From positions 62,001-126,000 of the forward strand of contig VSNM01000004.1 of assembly GCA_009774245.1 (NCBI GenBank): a stretch of DNA of 64,000 nucleotides, written 5' to 3'. Source of the DNA: Lachnospiraceae bacterium. Its GTDB lineage: Bacteria > Bacillota > Clostridia > Lachnospirales > Lachnospiraceae. Below, piece after piece: positions 43,133-53,810 of this stretch. The notes beneath the pieces are model-generated. The model was not told the origin of the DNA. It did not search any database and worked only from the letters and a program-made list of their open reading frames with translations. The translations under genes and the position numbers were made by a program. The first letter of the stretch is position 1. The number at the start of each line of letters is the position of its first letter.

Positions 43133-45769
43133 TTAATACGTATCCACCACCGTCGTCAACTCCAGTCTCGCTTTCAGATCGTCTGCATCGGCAAAGCTTC
43201 CGCGCAGAATGTCCTTTTTATCCAGTCTGACCACCACGGGTTTTTCATTGGAAACCGTAAAGAAATTATCGCCGAAAATAACGTCCGCATTGGCAAAATC
43301 CAGTTCCACAAACGGCGCAAATCCGTCGCTGCGCACCGCGATCTCATAGCAGTCCTCCTGCTCCGTGACTTCTGTCGTCAGATGCACCCCGGGCAGTTCC
43401 AGATGCTTGTAGGGAATCAATGTCTCTGTGTCTGTCAATACTGTTCCGTCCGCGAGAACCACCTCCGTCTCCAGAAACAGATCGTCCGCACTGGCAAACC
43501 CTGTATCCGCAAATTCCGTCTGGAATGGACAGCTAAGCAGCTTTGACGCGCTGAGCGCATCCGCCTGTCCTTCTGCCTTCCATTCTTTTAAAATGCGAAA
43601 TCCCATGTCGCGCACGCGCAGCGACACACTGCACTTTTGTTCCGCAAAGGTCTCATTTGCCAGATATACACAGACACAATCCTCCGTTTTCTGTATGCTC
43701 ACTGCAACCGGCGCATAGAACTTTGCCGCCATGTAATGAAGCGCTTTCCACCGGCCGTAATAATCAATACTTGCCCACGAAGCCACCGGCCAGTTGTCGT
43801 TGATCTGCCAGTACAGCGCTCCCATGCAACGACCTCTATTTCGCCGCCAGTGGTCAACGCCGCTCTTGATCGCCATGCCCTGTAGAACCTGCGACACATA
43901 GAGCAGGCTCTTAAAATCCTTCGGATACCTGAAATTCTCCGAGAGATAGTAGAGCATCTTCCCGTTCGCGGAGCCATTCTTCTGATGGCTCTCCATCACT
44001 CTCGAAAAAATATTTCTGTCCTTCTCCTCCGTAAAGCGCTCCACCGTTTTCAGACACGGGAACGACTGAAATCCAAACTCGGAACAGAAACGAAAATAAT
44101 AGTTCTGGTAATCGCTAAACGGCTTCTGTCCATGCCACACGTCCCAGTAGTGCACGTCGCCGCGCCTGTCGGAATCAGGCTCGTCAAAGCACCCGCCCGA
44201 CGACGGGGACGACGGCCAGTAAAAGGTCACGTCGTCCGCCTCGCGCAGCGCCCTTGGCAGAATATCCTCAAACAGTCTGATATAGTCCGCGCGCAGATAC
44301 ATGGACTCCTTCTGAAAATCTCCCCAGTGATGCCACGCTGATTCGATCTCATTGTTGCCGCACCAGAGCGCGAGCGACGCGTGATGCCGCAGCCGCCGCA
44401 CATTGTCAAGCGTCTCCTGCCTGACCGTCGCAGCAAAATCGTCCGTCACATCGTACACATTGCACGCATACATCAAGTCCTGCCACACGATCAGTCCGTA
44501 TTCATCGCACAGATCATAAAACGCATCGGACGGATAATACCCGCCGCCCCAGACGCGGACACAGTTGAAGTTCGCGCGGACACAGCTCTTTAGCAGATAC
44601 TCCTGCCGCTCCCTCGTAATCCACGGATACACCGCGTCCTCAGGAATATAGTTGCCGCCTTTTGTGAAAATCTTTACGCCGTTTACGATAAACGCAAACT
44701 CATTTCCCCACTCGTCCGCCTCCTGGCTGATGGTCAGCGTGCGCAGGCCGATCGTCTTTTCCACTGTACAGGCGCCGGATATCCGCCCATCTTTACCCAT
44801 ATCTTCTGTAGAATCATTGACAACGGATTCTTTCGCAGCAGAGACCGTAACCGTATATAATGGCTGCTCCCCATATCCATTCGGCCACCAGAGCTTTGGA
44901 TTCTCCACCACAATCTCAGCCTCGTAGACATCTCCATAGTTCTTTTCCGATGATACCGCACCAACGTACTTTGCCTTGACAGTACTAGCAATTTTCGTAC
45001 CATCTTTGTGGTTCTTCTCTGCCAGAGTCACAGTGACAACTGCCTTTGACTGTTCCCGTGACGCATCATCAGCCGCCGCAGATGCCACAGCCGCACACAA
45101 CTGTCCCATCGGCATAGCATCAGATACTGTGACCGTCGTTCTGACACGGACACTCCCATCTTCATCATGAAATTGCCGGATACGCACATCCTCGATTTTG
45201 ACGCCGCTGTTTCCTTCCATGTAAATATCGCGCCAGATACCGGCGTCCACGAGCTGCGGGCCCCAGTCCCAGCCAAACATGGAATGTCCCTTGCGGAGCA
45301 GTTGGTTCCCCTTCATCGCCCCACATGGTACAACGTGGATTGTCTTGTTTTCTTTGTACGGATAATTCTCAATAAACTGCAGCACAGAGCGGAATGTGAT
45401 ACAAATCTCATTTTCACCCTCACGAATATATTCCTTCACCGGAAATATATAGGTGCGGTGCATGTTATCCGTGGACGCCAGTTCCTTCCCGTTGATGCAG
45501 ACCTGCGCCAGCGTATCCAGTCCCTCGCAGACCAGATTCACCTCACTCTCCTCCATCAGCCCGCGCTCCGCCACAAAGCAGCGCACGAACTGATAATCCT
45601 TCCAAAACAAATCGCGAACCCCATACTCATTCTCCCGGTCATATGGATTCTCAATCTTACCCGCCGCATAAAGCCCCGATATCACCGTCCCCGGCACCTC
45701 CACCGTACAGAGCTCCGCCCCCGTTTCATCCCTCAGCTCCCATGTTCCATTTAAGTTCATTCTTCTCAT
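43133..45769 (-). CDS. Glycoside hydrolase family 2 beta-mannosidase
   Basis: An 878-residue cytoplasmic enzyme (no signal peptide) that trims beta-linked mannose from manno-oligosaccharides. Layout: N-terminal sugar-binding jelly roll (LNGTWELRDETG..), immunoglobulin-like domain, catalytic TIM barrel with acid/base Glu in WCGNNEIES (about residue 465) and nucleophile Glu in CSEFGFQSFP (about 560), and a C-terminal beta domain. AAGGAG precedes the ATG by 9 nt. It begins 22 nt below a decayed GGDEF gene. No mannan transporter is nearby. Confidence 0.88.
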   Translation of the reverse strand: MRRMNLNGTWELRDETGAELCTVEVPGTVISGLYAAGKIENPYDRENEYGVRDLFWKDYQFVRCFVAERGLMEESEVNLVCEGLDTLAQVCINGKELASTDNMHRTYIFPVKEYIREGENEICITFRSVLQFIENYPYKENKTIHVVPCGAMKGNQLLRKGHSMFGWDWGPQLVDAGIWRDIYMEGNSGVKIEDVRIRQFHDEDGSVRVRTTVTVSDAMPMGQLCAAVASAAADDASREQSKAVVTVTLAEKNHKDGTKIASTVKAKYVGAVSSEKNYGDVYEAEIVVENPKLWWPNGYGEQPLYTVTVSAAKESVVNDSTEDMGKDGRISGACTVEKTIGLRTLTISQEADEWGNEFAFIVNGVKIFTKGGNYIPEDAVYPWITRERQEYLLKSCVRANFNCVRVWGGGYYPSDAFYDLCDEYGLIVWQDLMYACNVYDVTDDFAATVRQETLDNVRRLRHHASLALWCGNNEIESAWHHWGDFQKESMYLRADYIRLFEDILPRALREADDVTFYWPSSPSSGGCFDEPDSDRRGDVHYWDVWHGQKPFSDYQNYYFRFCSEFGFQSFPCLKTVERFTEEKDRNIFSRVMESHQKNGSANGKMLYYLSENFRYPKDFKSLLYVSQVLQGMAIKSGVDHWRRNRGRCMGALYWQINDNWPVASWASIDYYGRWKALHYMAAKFYAPVAVSIQKTEDCVCVYLANETFAEQKCSVSLRVRDMGFRILKEWKAEGQADALSASKLLSCPFQTEFADTGFASADDLFLETEVVLADGTVLTDTETLIPYKHLELPGVHLTTEVTEQEDCYEIAVRSDGFAPFVELDFANADVIFGDNFFTVSNEKPVVVRLDKKDILRGSFADADDLKARLELTTVVDTY

Positions 45770-45791
45770 ACCAATCTTCTCCTTACTCCAA

Positions 45792-48052
45792 TCACTTCGC
45801 TACGCTCTTCACCCTGTACTGCTTCTCCTCATACAATTTGCCGTCCGCAAGCGTCATCGCCTCCTTGAGCGTCAGCGCATCCCCCGCCTCCACGATACAG
45901 GTTCCCACTGACACTGTAATATTGTATGGCTTTTCGCTTCCCTCATTATATTTCCGAAACCTCTGATAGATCTACTCGACAAAATCCCTCTCCCTGTCAG
46001 TCGGCAATGCAGGCACCGCCAGCGCAAACTCATCCCCGCCGACACGTCCGGCCAGCCCAGTGTCCGCAGCCACCTCCGTCAGAATCTCGCTGATTAATTT
46101 AATCGAGAAATCTCCCTCATCATGACCATACCTGTCATTGATAATCTTTAGATTATTCATGTCCACATAGGCCACTAGCGTCCGCCCGCCGCTTTATTTC
46201 TCTCCAACAGCTTTTCTCCGGAATGATAAAAACCGCGGCGATTCTTAATGCCTGTCAGCACATCTGATTTTGACAGCGTGTCAAGCTGAATATTATTTTC
46301 CTTGAGCGTGATCAGGCTCTCCTCCAGCTGCCTCTGAATCTGCTCGTTGGCCTTCAAAAGCTCCAGCATCTTGACCGCTGAGCCCATCTGATTGACGAGA
46401 AACTCCCCGTTCTCAAACAGCTTCTCCGTCATATCGCAGATCAGAATCCCATACAGCATCTCATTGGAAAACAGCGGCAGTACAACGAGCGACGTGCATC
46501 CCTTCCCCGGTTCGCTGTCCCTGAAAATCTCCGTGCTGCTCCGCTCCTGGTGTGCACCGAGAATGCTCTCCACGACACCCTCCCTGCACACTGCCTTCAG
46601 ATACAGCTTGTCCGGTATCACAAGCTCCTCACGCTCCAGGTGCATGATTGGCTTCTTAAACGCATAGAGATATGCATTTTGGATATCAAGCCCTCCCAGA
46701 TGCTCGAGCAGCACCGCATAACTCTGGTCATTTCCCTTCTCAAACTGCATGATATCCCTGACAAACAGCTTCATCACATACTGCTCGTTCTCCCTTGACT
46801 CCGATATTCTGCCCAGACGCTGCTCCAATGCCATAACCGTCTTGTGATAAACGACGGACAGCATATCCTCAAGCTCAGAAAAGCAGTCTCCCTTTTTTCG
46901 AAATGCATGATACATTTGTTCTATATGTATCAGAAAATTTTCCATATCGGCATAATCCATCGCGTTATAGCCGATAAACACATCCAGCAGTCTTATGATC
47001 TCAGCTCTCTGTTCCGCCGTCGATGTGCCTGCCTCATATCGATCGATGATCCTGTCCATCAGCTCCCTGTAGGTCGCCTTGATATCCGCGATGTTTTTAT
47101 CATTTTCCTCCTTCTCATAACGGTAAAAGATTTCATTAAAATACAGATCGATATAATTTCTGTCGAGCCGCCTGTCATACTCCTCCCCGCCCTTTTTCAT
47201 CACAGTCCCAAGAGAATCCCGCTTGATAAACTTCGTGGTTAGTACCTGATTGTCAACCTTCTCCCCATCAATCATCCGCAGCGCTGTCTGCGGCGCATTC
47301 TCCCCCAGCTGCGCGGGATCTGCCCACACGGAGGAGAGTGGTGGTTCCATCTTTGCCGAGGACAGCATATTGTCATATCCAAACACCTTGACATCCTTTC
47401 CGGGCATCCGCCCGTGCAGCTTCAGCGCCTCATAGAGGCCAATCGCCGTATCGTCATTGACACAAAATATTCCCTGCAGCTGCGGATTGTTTTCGATCAG
47501 GGTGTCAAAGGCCTCTCTTGAAAATCACGACAGATTTCCCTCCACAAAACAGTTCTCATCAAAGGACATATGATTTTCTTCCAGCACGCGGATAAACGTA
47601 TTTTTGCGCTCCTTGGCATCCGTGTTTCCAGCCGGGCCGCCAACCATTCCCAGCTTTGTCATACCAAGCTCACGGATCATGTATTTCATCGCATCGCTGA
47701 TGCCATTGTAATTGTCATAATTGACGCTGACATACCCATCGATCTTCGACGCGACCAGCACACACGGGATATTGCTGTACCGGCCTACCATTTCCCTGAT
47801 CCGCTCCGCTGTGGCATAACAGTCGATTGCTGTCCGCCATGATCAGCACTGCATCCAGACGCTCCCCCTCCGCATAGGAGAACAGCGTATTATACTGATA
47901 CTCATACATAATCTCTTTTCTTGTCGTGAGATCCCTGTCCAGATATTTTCCTGGAAAAATCACAAGCTTCACTCCGCTCCCCGGCAGACTAAAATCGAAA
48001 AACTGTCTGTAATTCCACTCGCCAGCATTCCCACTGTAAACGCCCTCTTCAT
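45792..48052 (-). pseudogene. Decayed LacI-type sensor / GGDEF diguanylate cyclase
   Basis: Reading across frames from the ATG at 48052 gives one protein. It has a LacI-like periplasmic-binding fold (MLASGITDSFS, KLVIFPGKYLDRDL, GMVGGPAGN, GIFCVNDDTAIGLYEAL, KVFGYDN), a GAF-like middle region, and a GGDEF domain with GRVGGDEFALA intact. Lesions: a frameshift near 47975, another near 47825, an in-frame TGA at 47527-47525, a one-base frameshift near 46176, and an in-frame TAG at 45974-45972. The end at 45792 lies 22 nt above the mannosidase gene. Confidence 0.8.
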
Positions 48053-48084
48053 GTTTGTTACCTCACTCTCTCATATACAAAGCA

Positions 48085-48115
48085 ACCCCCAAAAGTATCA
48101 TCTACTTCTGGGGGT
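48085..48115 (-). terminator. Terminator after S41 peptidase gene
   Basis: ACCCCCAAAAGTA and TACTTCTGGGGGT form a 13-bp stem with one mismatch and a 5-nt loop, 12 nt below the S41 stop codon; TTGCTTTG follows on the minus strand. It closes the PucR-ftsEX-M23-Ctp block. Confidence 0.65.
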
Positions 48116-48127
48116 ATCCTCCTAATC

Positions 48128-49417
48128 TCAGTGCATCATCTCAGCCAACACTTCCTTCGCTTTCTCCAGTTGATTATCTGTCCCACTCTTATAAAGGTCT
48201 GCATCAAACTGGACTTCCACATCAGGTTCAATACCAATCCCGTGAATATTATTTCCGTTTGGCGTAAAATAGCTGCTCACTGTCAACTTGACCGCCGAAC
48301 CATCTGACAGTTCGATCACCTTCTGGACGATTCCCTTTCCGAAGGTTGTGGTTCCCACGAGCCTGCCAATGCCATAATCCTTCACTGCACCTGCAAGGAT
48401 CTCCGAAGCGCTCGCACTATAACCGTTTGTGAGCACGACGAGGGGAACTTTGATCTCGTTCTCGCCATTGCAGGTGTACTCCTCGCGCTTGCCGTATTTG
48501 TCCTCCGTATATACAATCATTCCTTTGGGAAGGAGCATGCGGGAAATATCGCACACTGTCGAGAGATTTCCGCCGGGATTACTCCGCAGGTCGATGATCA
48601 ACCCTTTCATTCCATCCGCCTTCGCCTGATTGTAGGCGCTCTCAAACTGTCCTGTAGTCACCAGATCAAACTCCGTGATCTGTATATATGCCATCCCGTT
48701 GTCATACATCTCATACTCGACCGTAGGACTCTCGATCTTTCTGCGCTCCACGCTGATGTCAATGGGCTCCGCCGCATCCTCCCTGACAACTGTCAGCGTC
48801 ACATACGTGTGCTCCTCGCCCTTGATCTTGCTCACGACATAGGATTTGTCCCTGCCCTGCATATCCTCATCGTCGACCTTATAGATGTAGTCCCCCTGCA
48901 TCAGGCCGCTCTCCTCAGCCGGCGTATTCCTGATCACCTTGCTGATCTGCACATAGCCGATATCCCCATCCTGAATATACGCACCGATTCCATAATAGAC
49001 GCCTTCTGTCTGCTGCTGCAGTGCAAGCAGCTCCTCGTTTGTATAATAGACACTGTACGGATCTTCCAGCGAATCCAGCAATCCCCTGTAAAGACCATCC
49101 TCCAGCGTTTCCTCCTCCACATCCTTCCAGAAGTATTTTCCGATCGTATCCTCCAGTACAGCAAGCTTACTCTCCACGCTCGCATCGACGATACTCACCT
49201 TATCACCTGACTCCCGGGAGACGCTGCCTCCTGGAAAAACGACTCTGTAAACGCGCACCACACCTGCCATCCCGAGTGCCACTGCGACAGCCGCCAAAAT
49301 TCCAGTCACCATTCCAAGAATGTAATATTTTGTGCTGGACTTCTGTTCTGGAGGATTCATTTGATTTCCTGACTGATGATTCATCTCACCACTGCCATTC
49401 GAATATTGATTCTGCAT
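48128..49417 (-). CDS. S41 C-terminal processing peptidase (Ctp)
   Basis: A 429-residue membrane-anchored protease. A polar cytoplasmic tail of about 28 residues leads to one membrane helix (about 30-52), then a PDZ domain (VQISKVIRNTPAEESGLMQGDYIYKV) and the S41 core with the catalytic Ser in NGYSASASEILAGAV and Lys in GTTFGKGIVQ. Such proteases trim wall hydrolases and their regulators. It is the last gene behind an EnvC-like hydrolase, 46 nt away. AGAAGGG precedes the ATG. Confidence 0.9.
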   Translation of the reverse strand: MQNQYSNGSGEMNHQSGNQMNPPEQKSSTKYYILGMVTGILAAVAVALGMAGVVRVYRVVFPGGSVSRESGDKVSIVDASVESKLAVLEDTIGKYFWKDVEEETLEDGLYRGLLDSLEDPYSVYYTNEELLALQQQTEGVYYGIGAYIQDGDIGYVQISKVIRNTPAEESGLMQGDYIYKVDDEDMQGRDKSYVVSKIKGEEHTYVTLTVVREDAAEPIDISVERRKIESPTVEYEMYDNGMAYIQITEFDLVTTGQFESAYNQAKADGMKGLIIDLRSNPGGNLSTVCDISRMLLPKGMIVYTEDKYGKREEYTCNGENEIKVPLVVLTNGYSASASEILAGAVKDYGIGRLVGTTTFGKGIVQKVIELSDGSAVKLTVSSYFTPNGNNIHGIGIEPDVEVQFDADLYKSGTDNQLEKAKEVLAEMMH

Positions 49418-49463
49418 TTTTTGCCCTTCTATCTCTATCTCTTTTTCTCTCTCTATTTCCTTC

Positions 49464-50714
49464 TCACTTCAGATAATTCCATGGACTAACATAGCTTCCA
49501 TTTAAGCGCACGCCGAAATGAAGATGATTACCCGTCGATCTCCCCGTCGTGCCGACTGCCGCGATCTTCTGCCCCTTTGTGACCTCCGCCCCCTGCGAGA
49601 CGTACAGCTTTGACGCGTGCATGTAGATTGTATACAGGTTGTCGCCATGGTCGATCATGACATAATTCCCCATCGATGAACTGTATGCCGCAGCTACGAC
49701 TGTGCCATTGTATGCCGCCAGAATCGGCGATCCGCCCGGCGCCGCCATGTCCACGCCGTTATGCATCGTCCTCGTCTTTAAGATCGGATGCTCATCTCTC
49801 ATGCCAAAATCGTCCGATATGCGTGTATACGACGGCGCCGGCCATGCAAACATGCCGCCGTCATATTTCCTTTTGGTTCCGTTTGCCTCCTCCAGCTGCT
49901 TCTGGAGCGTCTTGGCAATCTGTTCCATCTCCTTGATCTCAGCTTCCTGCGCGGCAATCTCCGCCTCGTATTCCCTCACCAGCTGCTCGCGATTGTTGAT
50001 ATCCGCCTCATATGCATCGATATCTGCCTTCTTCTGTGCGATCAGACTCTCCATGGACGCCTCCTCAGCCTCCTCAGCCCTCTTCGCCTCCTCCAGAAGC
50101 TCCTGCTCAGATTCCAGCTGTGCCTTGCACACCTCCACATACTCTCTCGTCGTGCGGAACTCATCCAGCATGCGCCTGTCGGACGCTGATACCTTCTCCA
50201 CATAATCCACACGGTTGAGCATATCCGCAAAAGATGCCGCATTCAGGATCGCCTCGAAGTAAAAATTGTCCCCACGCTCATACATACTCCTGATCCGGAC
50301 CTTCATATTCGCGTACTGGGCTTCTTCCCTTGCGACCGCCGCATCCAGTTCCTCCTGTGTCTGCGCGATCTCAACCTCTTTCTGCGAGATCATCTCCTTG
50401 ATCTCAGCTATTTTGGATTGTATCTCAGACAGGTTCCCATCCAGCTGGGTAACATACGCCGCAAGGTCCTTCTTTGACTGCTCCAGATCGTTAATGACCG
50501 CTTTCACGTCCGTGAGTCCTGACTGCATCTGCTTTTTCTGATTCTGCGCGTCCTTGATCTCCTGCTGCTTCTGCTCGATACTCTTTTTCAAATCCGACAC
50601 TTCATCCGCGCGGCTGACCACAGGCCCGGAACACAAGCTCGCCGCAAGCACGACCACAGCCATAAACAGCATTGCTCTTCTTCTCATTCTTATATTAACA
50701 TGCCTATACCGCAT
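49464..50714 (-). CDS. EnvC-like coiled-coil murein hydrolase (M23)
   Basis: A 416-residue exported protein: signal peptide (about 8-36), long coiled coil (about 40-290, many Glu/Lys/Gln heptads), and a LytM/M23 domain with all zinc residues (HNGVDMAAPGG, YTIYMHASKL, GNHLHFGVR). It cleaves peptidoglycan cross-links under control of FtsEX; the coiled coil is the part that docks on FtsX. The ATG at 50714 (GAGAGG upstream) is preferred over longer frames. It lies 60 nt below ftsX, typical of this pair. Confidence 0.9.
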   Translation of the reverse strand: MRYRHVNIRMRRRAMLFMAVVVLAASLCSGPVVSRADEVSDLKKSIEQKQQEIKDAQNQKKQMQSGLTDVKAVINDLEQSKKDLAAYVTQLDGNLSEIQSKIAEIKEMISQKEVEIAQTQEELDAAVAREEAQYANMKVRIRSMYERGDNFYFEAILNAASFADMLNRVDYVEKVSASDRRMLDEFRTTREYVEVCKAQLESEQELLEEAKRAEEAEEASMESLIAQKKADIDAYEADINNREQLVREYEAEIAAQEAEIKEMEQIAKTLQKQLEEANGTKRKYDGGMFAWPAPSYTRISDDFGMRDEHPILKTRTMHNGVDMAAPGGSPILAAYNGTVVAAAYSSSMGNYVMIDHGDNLYTIYMHASKLYVSQGAEVTKGQKIAAVGTTGRSTGNHLHFGVRLNGSYVSPWNYLK

Positions 50715-50774
50715 ATCCTTTGCCTCTCCCAGATCACATCTGCTCCGCCTTTGTGGTGAACTTCTTTTCACCCC

Positions 50775-51671
50775 TTAAACACTGAGATGTTTCCTCACTG
50801 TGGTGAAACTTCCGATAAAACCAATCCCCACACCCAGCCCGATACATACCGGCACAAGGTTCGAAAACACAGACTCTACTGGCAGAAACGCCAGGAGCTG
50901 TGACAATGACGGAAAGCGTCTCGCCACATACATCATCGCCTCATTGTAGATAAAATACACGCCGACCAACGGTAGAAAAGAACCGATCAGGCCGATCATG
51001 ATTCCCTCGATCACAAACGGCGCACGCGTGAAAAAGTCCGTCGCACCGATATATTTCATAATCTGAATCTCTTCCTTTCTGACAGAAATACCGATGGAAA
51101 CCGTATTGCTGATCAAAAAGATGGAGACCAGAAACAGGATCGCAATAATCCCGATCGAAACATAACCGATAATCGCATTGACACCTGTCAGCGCCTGTGC
51201 TGTCAGAAAGGACTGATTCACCTTCCTGACACCCTCGACCGACTCCAGATAAGTCACCAGCGACGACTGCATGGACACATCACTCAGATAAATATCAAAA
51301 TGCGCGCAGTCCTCCAGCGGATTCTCTGTAAAGATACTGATGTCACCAAAATTATTCTCCTCCGCAAACTGTGCCCATGTCTCCTCCGCAGACACAAACT
51401 CCACACTGCTGACCTCTGTCCTGCGCACGAGCATGCCGCGAATCTCCGCAACGCGCTCATCGCTCAGCCCCTCGTCGAGAAGCGCGCTGACACACAGTCC
51501 CTGCTCCGCATTCCTCACCATGTGCTGAAAGTTCGTGAGTATTGAATAAAACAGGCCAAACAGAAACAGACACGCTGAGATTGTCGCCACAGATGCCAGT
51601 GTAAACCACTTGTTTTTAAAAATATTTCGTATTCCCTGCCTGATGCAGTAAAATAATGTATTAATCCTCAT
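50775..51671 (-). CDS. ftsX: Cell division protein FtsX
   Basis: A 298-residue permease-like protein. TM1 (about 20-42) is followed by an outer domain of about 120 residues that recruits the wall hydrolase, then three C-terminal helices with an FtsX loop. The start MRINTLFYCIRQGIRNIFKNK is the family N-terminus. The ATG at 51671 overlaps the ftsE stop by 11 nt, giving coupled translation. With FtsE it transmits ATP hydrolysis to the EnvC-like hydrolase encoded next. Confidence 0.93.
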   Translation of the reverse strand: MRINTLFYCIRQGIRNIFKNKWFTLASVATISACLFLFGLFYSILTNFQHMVRNAEQGLCVSALLDEGLSDERVAEIRGMLVRRTEVSSVEFVSAEETWAQFAEENNFGDISIFTENPLEDCAHFDIYLSDVSMQSSLVTYLESVEGVRKVNQSFLTAQALTGVNAIIGYVSIGIIAILFLVSIFLISNTVSIGISVRKEEIQIMKYIGATDFFTRAPFVIEGIMIGLIGSFLPLVGVYFIYNEAMMYVARRFPSLSQLLAFLPVESVFSNLVPVCIGLGVGIGFIGSFTTVRKHLSV

Positions 51672-52398
51672 CGATATAACCACCTTTTTCCTCATCACTG
51701 ACAATGATGCCTTTCTTCATTGTAATAACCCTTTTCTGCATGGCATTCACAATCTCGCGGTTATGTGTGACTACCAGAACGGTGGTTCCATTGTTATTTA
51801 TTTTCTCCAGCAGGTTCATGATATCCCATGAGTTCTTGGGATCCAGGTTTCCTGTTGGCTCGTCTGCAAGCAATATCTGTGGTTTGTTCACGAGCGCCCT
51901 CGCGAGCGCCACGCGCTGCTGCTCACCGCCGGAGAGCTGCTTCGGCCTCGCCTTGTACTTTCCCGCAAGCCCCACTGTCGAGAGAATCGAGGGAACATTT
52001 CTCCTGATCTCCCTGTTTGGCATCTGGATAATGCGCTGCGCAAAGGCGACATTCTCATAGACATTCCTGTCCTTGAGCAGCCGGAAATCCTGAAACACGA
52101 CGCCAAGACTCCTGCGGAATTTGGGAATCTGGCGCCTCCTGAGCCGCACCACATCTGTGCCGTTCACGATCACCCTCCCCGATGTGGGCAGCAGCTCCCG
52201 CAGAAGCAGCTTGATCAGCGTCGACTTCCCCGATCCACTATCCCCCACGATAAACACAAACTCTCCTTTATTTATATGCAGCGTGACGTCATTTAATGCC
52301 GGCACTCCTGCCGTGTATGCCTTGCTCACGTGCTCCATCACAATCGCCTTATCGCTGATGGCAGAGCCCGCGCGCCTTCTCGTTCCTGTAGTTTTCAA
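51661..52398 (-). CDS. ftsE: Cell division ATP-binding protein FtsE
   Basis: A 245-residue ABC ATPase: Walker A IVGDSGSGKSTLIK, Q-loop VVFQDFRLLKD, signature LSGGEQQRV, Walker B ILLADEPTGNLD, and switch THNREIV. The frame opens with a TTG at 52398 behind GGGGTG, which gives about 20 extra N-terminal residues. A shorter start at the ATG before EHVSKAY (52338) is possible but trims the usual first strand. It pairs with FtsX. Confidence 0.93.
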   Translation of the reverse strand: MKTTGTRRRAGSAISDKAIVMEHVSKAYTAGVPALNDVTLHINKGEFVFIVGDSGSGKSTLIKLLLRELLPTSGRVIVNGTDVVRLRRRQIPKFRRSLGVVFQDFRLLKDRNVYENVAFAQRIIQMPNREIRRNVPSILSTVGLAGKYKARPKQLSGGEQQRVALARALVNKPQILLADEPTGNLDPKNSWDIMNLLEKINNNGTTVLVVTHNREIVNAMQKRVITMKKGIIVSDEEKGGYIDED

Positions 52399-52437
52399 AA
52401 TCTAATTTCACCCCTAAATATATTAATCCTTTTTATT

Positions 52438-53526
52438 TTAGTATTCAAATGATTCCATGTATTTCATATAGCGCACCACCATCAATGCGATCTTGAATGT
52501 GATCGCATCCTCAAAGATCCGCAGATCAAGCCCCGTGCTCTTCTGGAGCTTATCCAGTCTGTAGACAAGTGTGTTCCTGTGAATGAACAGCTGCCTCGAG
52601 GTCTCCGACACATTCAGGGAATTTTCAAAAAACTTGTTGATCGTAGTCAGTGTCTCCTCATCAAAGTCATCCGGACTCTTTCCACCGAAGATCTCCTTGA
52701 TAAACATCTTACAGAGCGGAATCGGCAGCTGATAGATCAAACGGCCGATGCCAAGCTCGCTGTACGCGATAATGTCCCTCTCGGCAAAAAAGATCTTGCC
52801 CACATCAAGCGCCATCTTTGCCTCCTTGTACGAGCGGCTGACCTCCTTGATCTCCTTGACATTCGTGCCGTAGGAAATATGCACGTTTCTGATGCCATCC
52901 TTGACGAGGCTGTCCTCGATCGCCCTCGCGTACTTGTCGATGTCGCGGTTTGTCTCATTGTCCGCGATCTCCTTGACGACAATCACATTGTTCTCGTCAA
53001 CCGCGGTCACAAAATCCCTGCCATTTTGGCCAAAGTTCTCCCGGACTTTTTCAAGAATATTGGTATCCTTTCCATTGGGAGATTCCACGATCAGGACAGC
53101 GCGCTTCACATCCGTCTGTATATGAAGCTTCTTGGAGCGGCTGTAGATATCCACCAGCAGCAGATTGTCCAACAACAGATTCTTGATGAAATTGTCCTTG
53201 TCGAACCGCTCCTTGTAGGCCACCATCAGATTCTGCAGTTGAAATGCCGCCATCTTTCCCACCATATAGGCATTCTCACCCGCATCGCTGGCAATCAGAA
53301 TATACTCAAGCTGCTGATCGTCATAAATCTTGAAGAACTGGCAGCCTTGAATCTCCTGGCTGTCTGCTGCGGATTTCACGAACTCAAGCACTGAATTTTC
53401 GAAGCTGTTTCCGGTCGTTTTGGTGGAAGCCACCAATTTACCATCGATATCAGCCACAAACAGCTCGACTCTTGCAATCGCCTTGATCCCTTCGATGGTA
53501 TTCTGCATGATCTGATTTGAAATCAT
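52438..53526 (-). CDS. PucR/CdaR-type transcriptional regulator
   Basis: A 362-residue protein. The N-terminal sensor (about 1-120, with RVELFVADIDGKLVAST) resembles the sugar-diacid-recognition fold. A central GGDEF-like domain follows, then the C-terminal PucR HTH (SLNVSETSRQLFIHRNTLVYRLDKLQKSTG). It lies 39 nt above ftsE in the same orientation and probably regulates or is co-expressed with the division operon. The effector is unknown; the genomic position argues against carbohydrate diacid use. Confidence 0.82.
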   Translation of the reverse strand: MISNQIMQNTIEGIKAIARVELFVADIDGKLVASTKTTGNSFENSVLEFVKSAADSQEIQGCQFFKIYDDQQLEYILIASDAGENAYMVGKMAAFQLQNLMVAYKERFDKDNFIKNLLLDNLLLVDIYSRSKKLHIQTDVKRAVLIVESPNGKDTNILEKVRENFGQNGRDFVTAVDENNVIVVKEIADNETNRDIDKYARAIEDSLVKDGIRNVHISYGTNVKEIKEVSRSYKEAKMALDVGKIFFAERDIIAYSELGIGRLIYQLPIPLCKMFIKEIFGGKSPDDFDEETLTTINKFFENSLNVSETSRQLFIHRNTLVYRLDKLQKSTGLDLRIFEDAITFKIALMVVRYMKYMESFEY

Positions 53527-53725
53527 ATTGCACTCTCCTTCTTATACATTATCCACAAAAAATAACAGATGTCTCCTGCCCTTTTCCTCACATTCTATTT
53601 TTATTTTAATACATTTATACAAATAAATCTATAGCAAACAACAACTTTTTTATGCATTTTGGAAAATTTCTACAAAAAACGCTGCTTTTCACATCTTTAT
53701 GCAAGATATACAAAAGATTTTCTGT

Positions 53726-53752
53726 TAAATTTTTGTGTGTTTCAGCCGAAAT
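53726..53752 (+). promoter_or_regulatory. Candidate sigma-28 (SigD/FliA) promoter for yjfB-like gene
   Basis: TAAA (53726-53729), a 15-nt spacer and GCCGAAAT (53745-53752) match the flagellar sigma consensus TAAA-N15-GCCGATAT with one mismatch, about 58 nt before the start codon. This fits the late-flagellar class expected for a motility gene. Confidence 0.75.
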
Positions 53753-53810
53753 ACATATTGTAGTATGAGAATCATCTATATACTGCATTTCACCAAAGGA
53801 GGTTGGTAAT

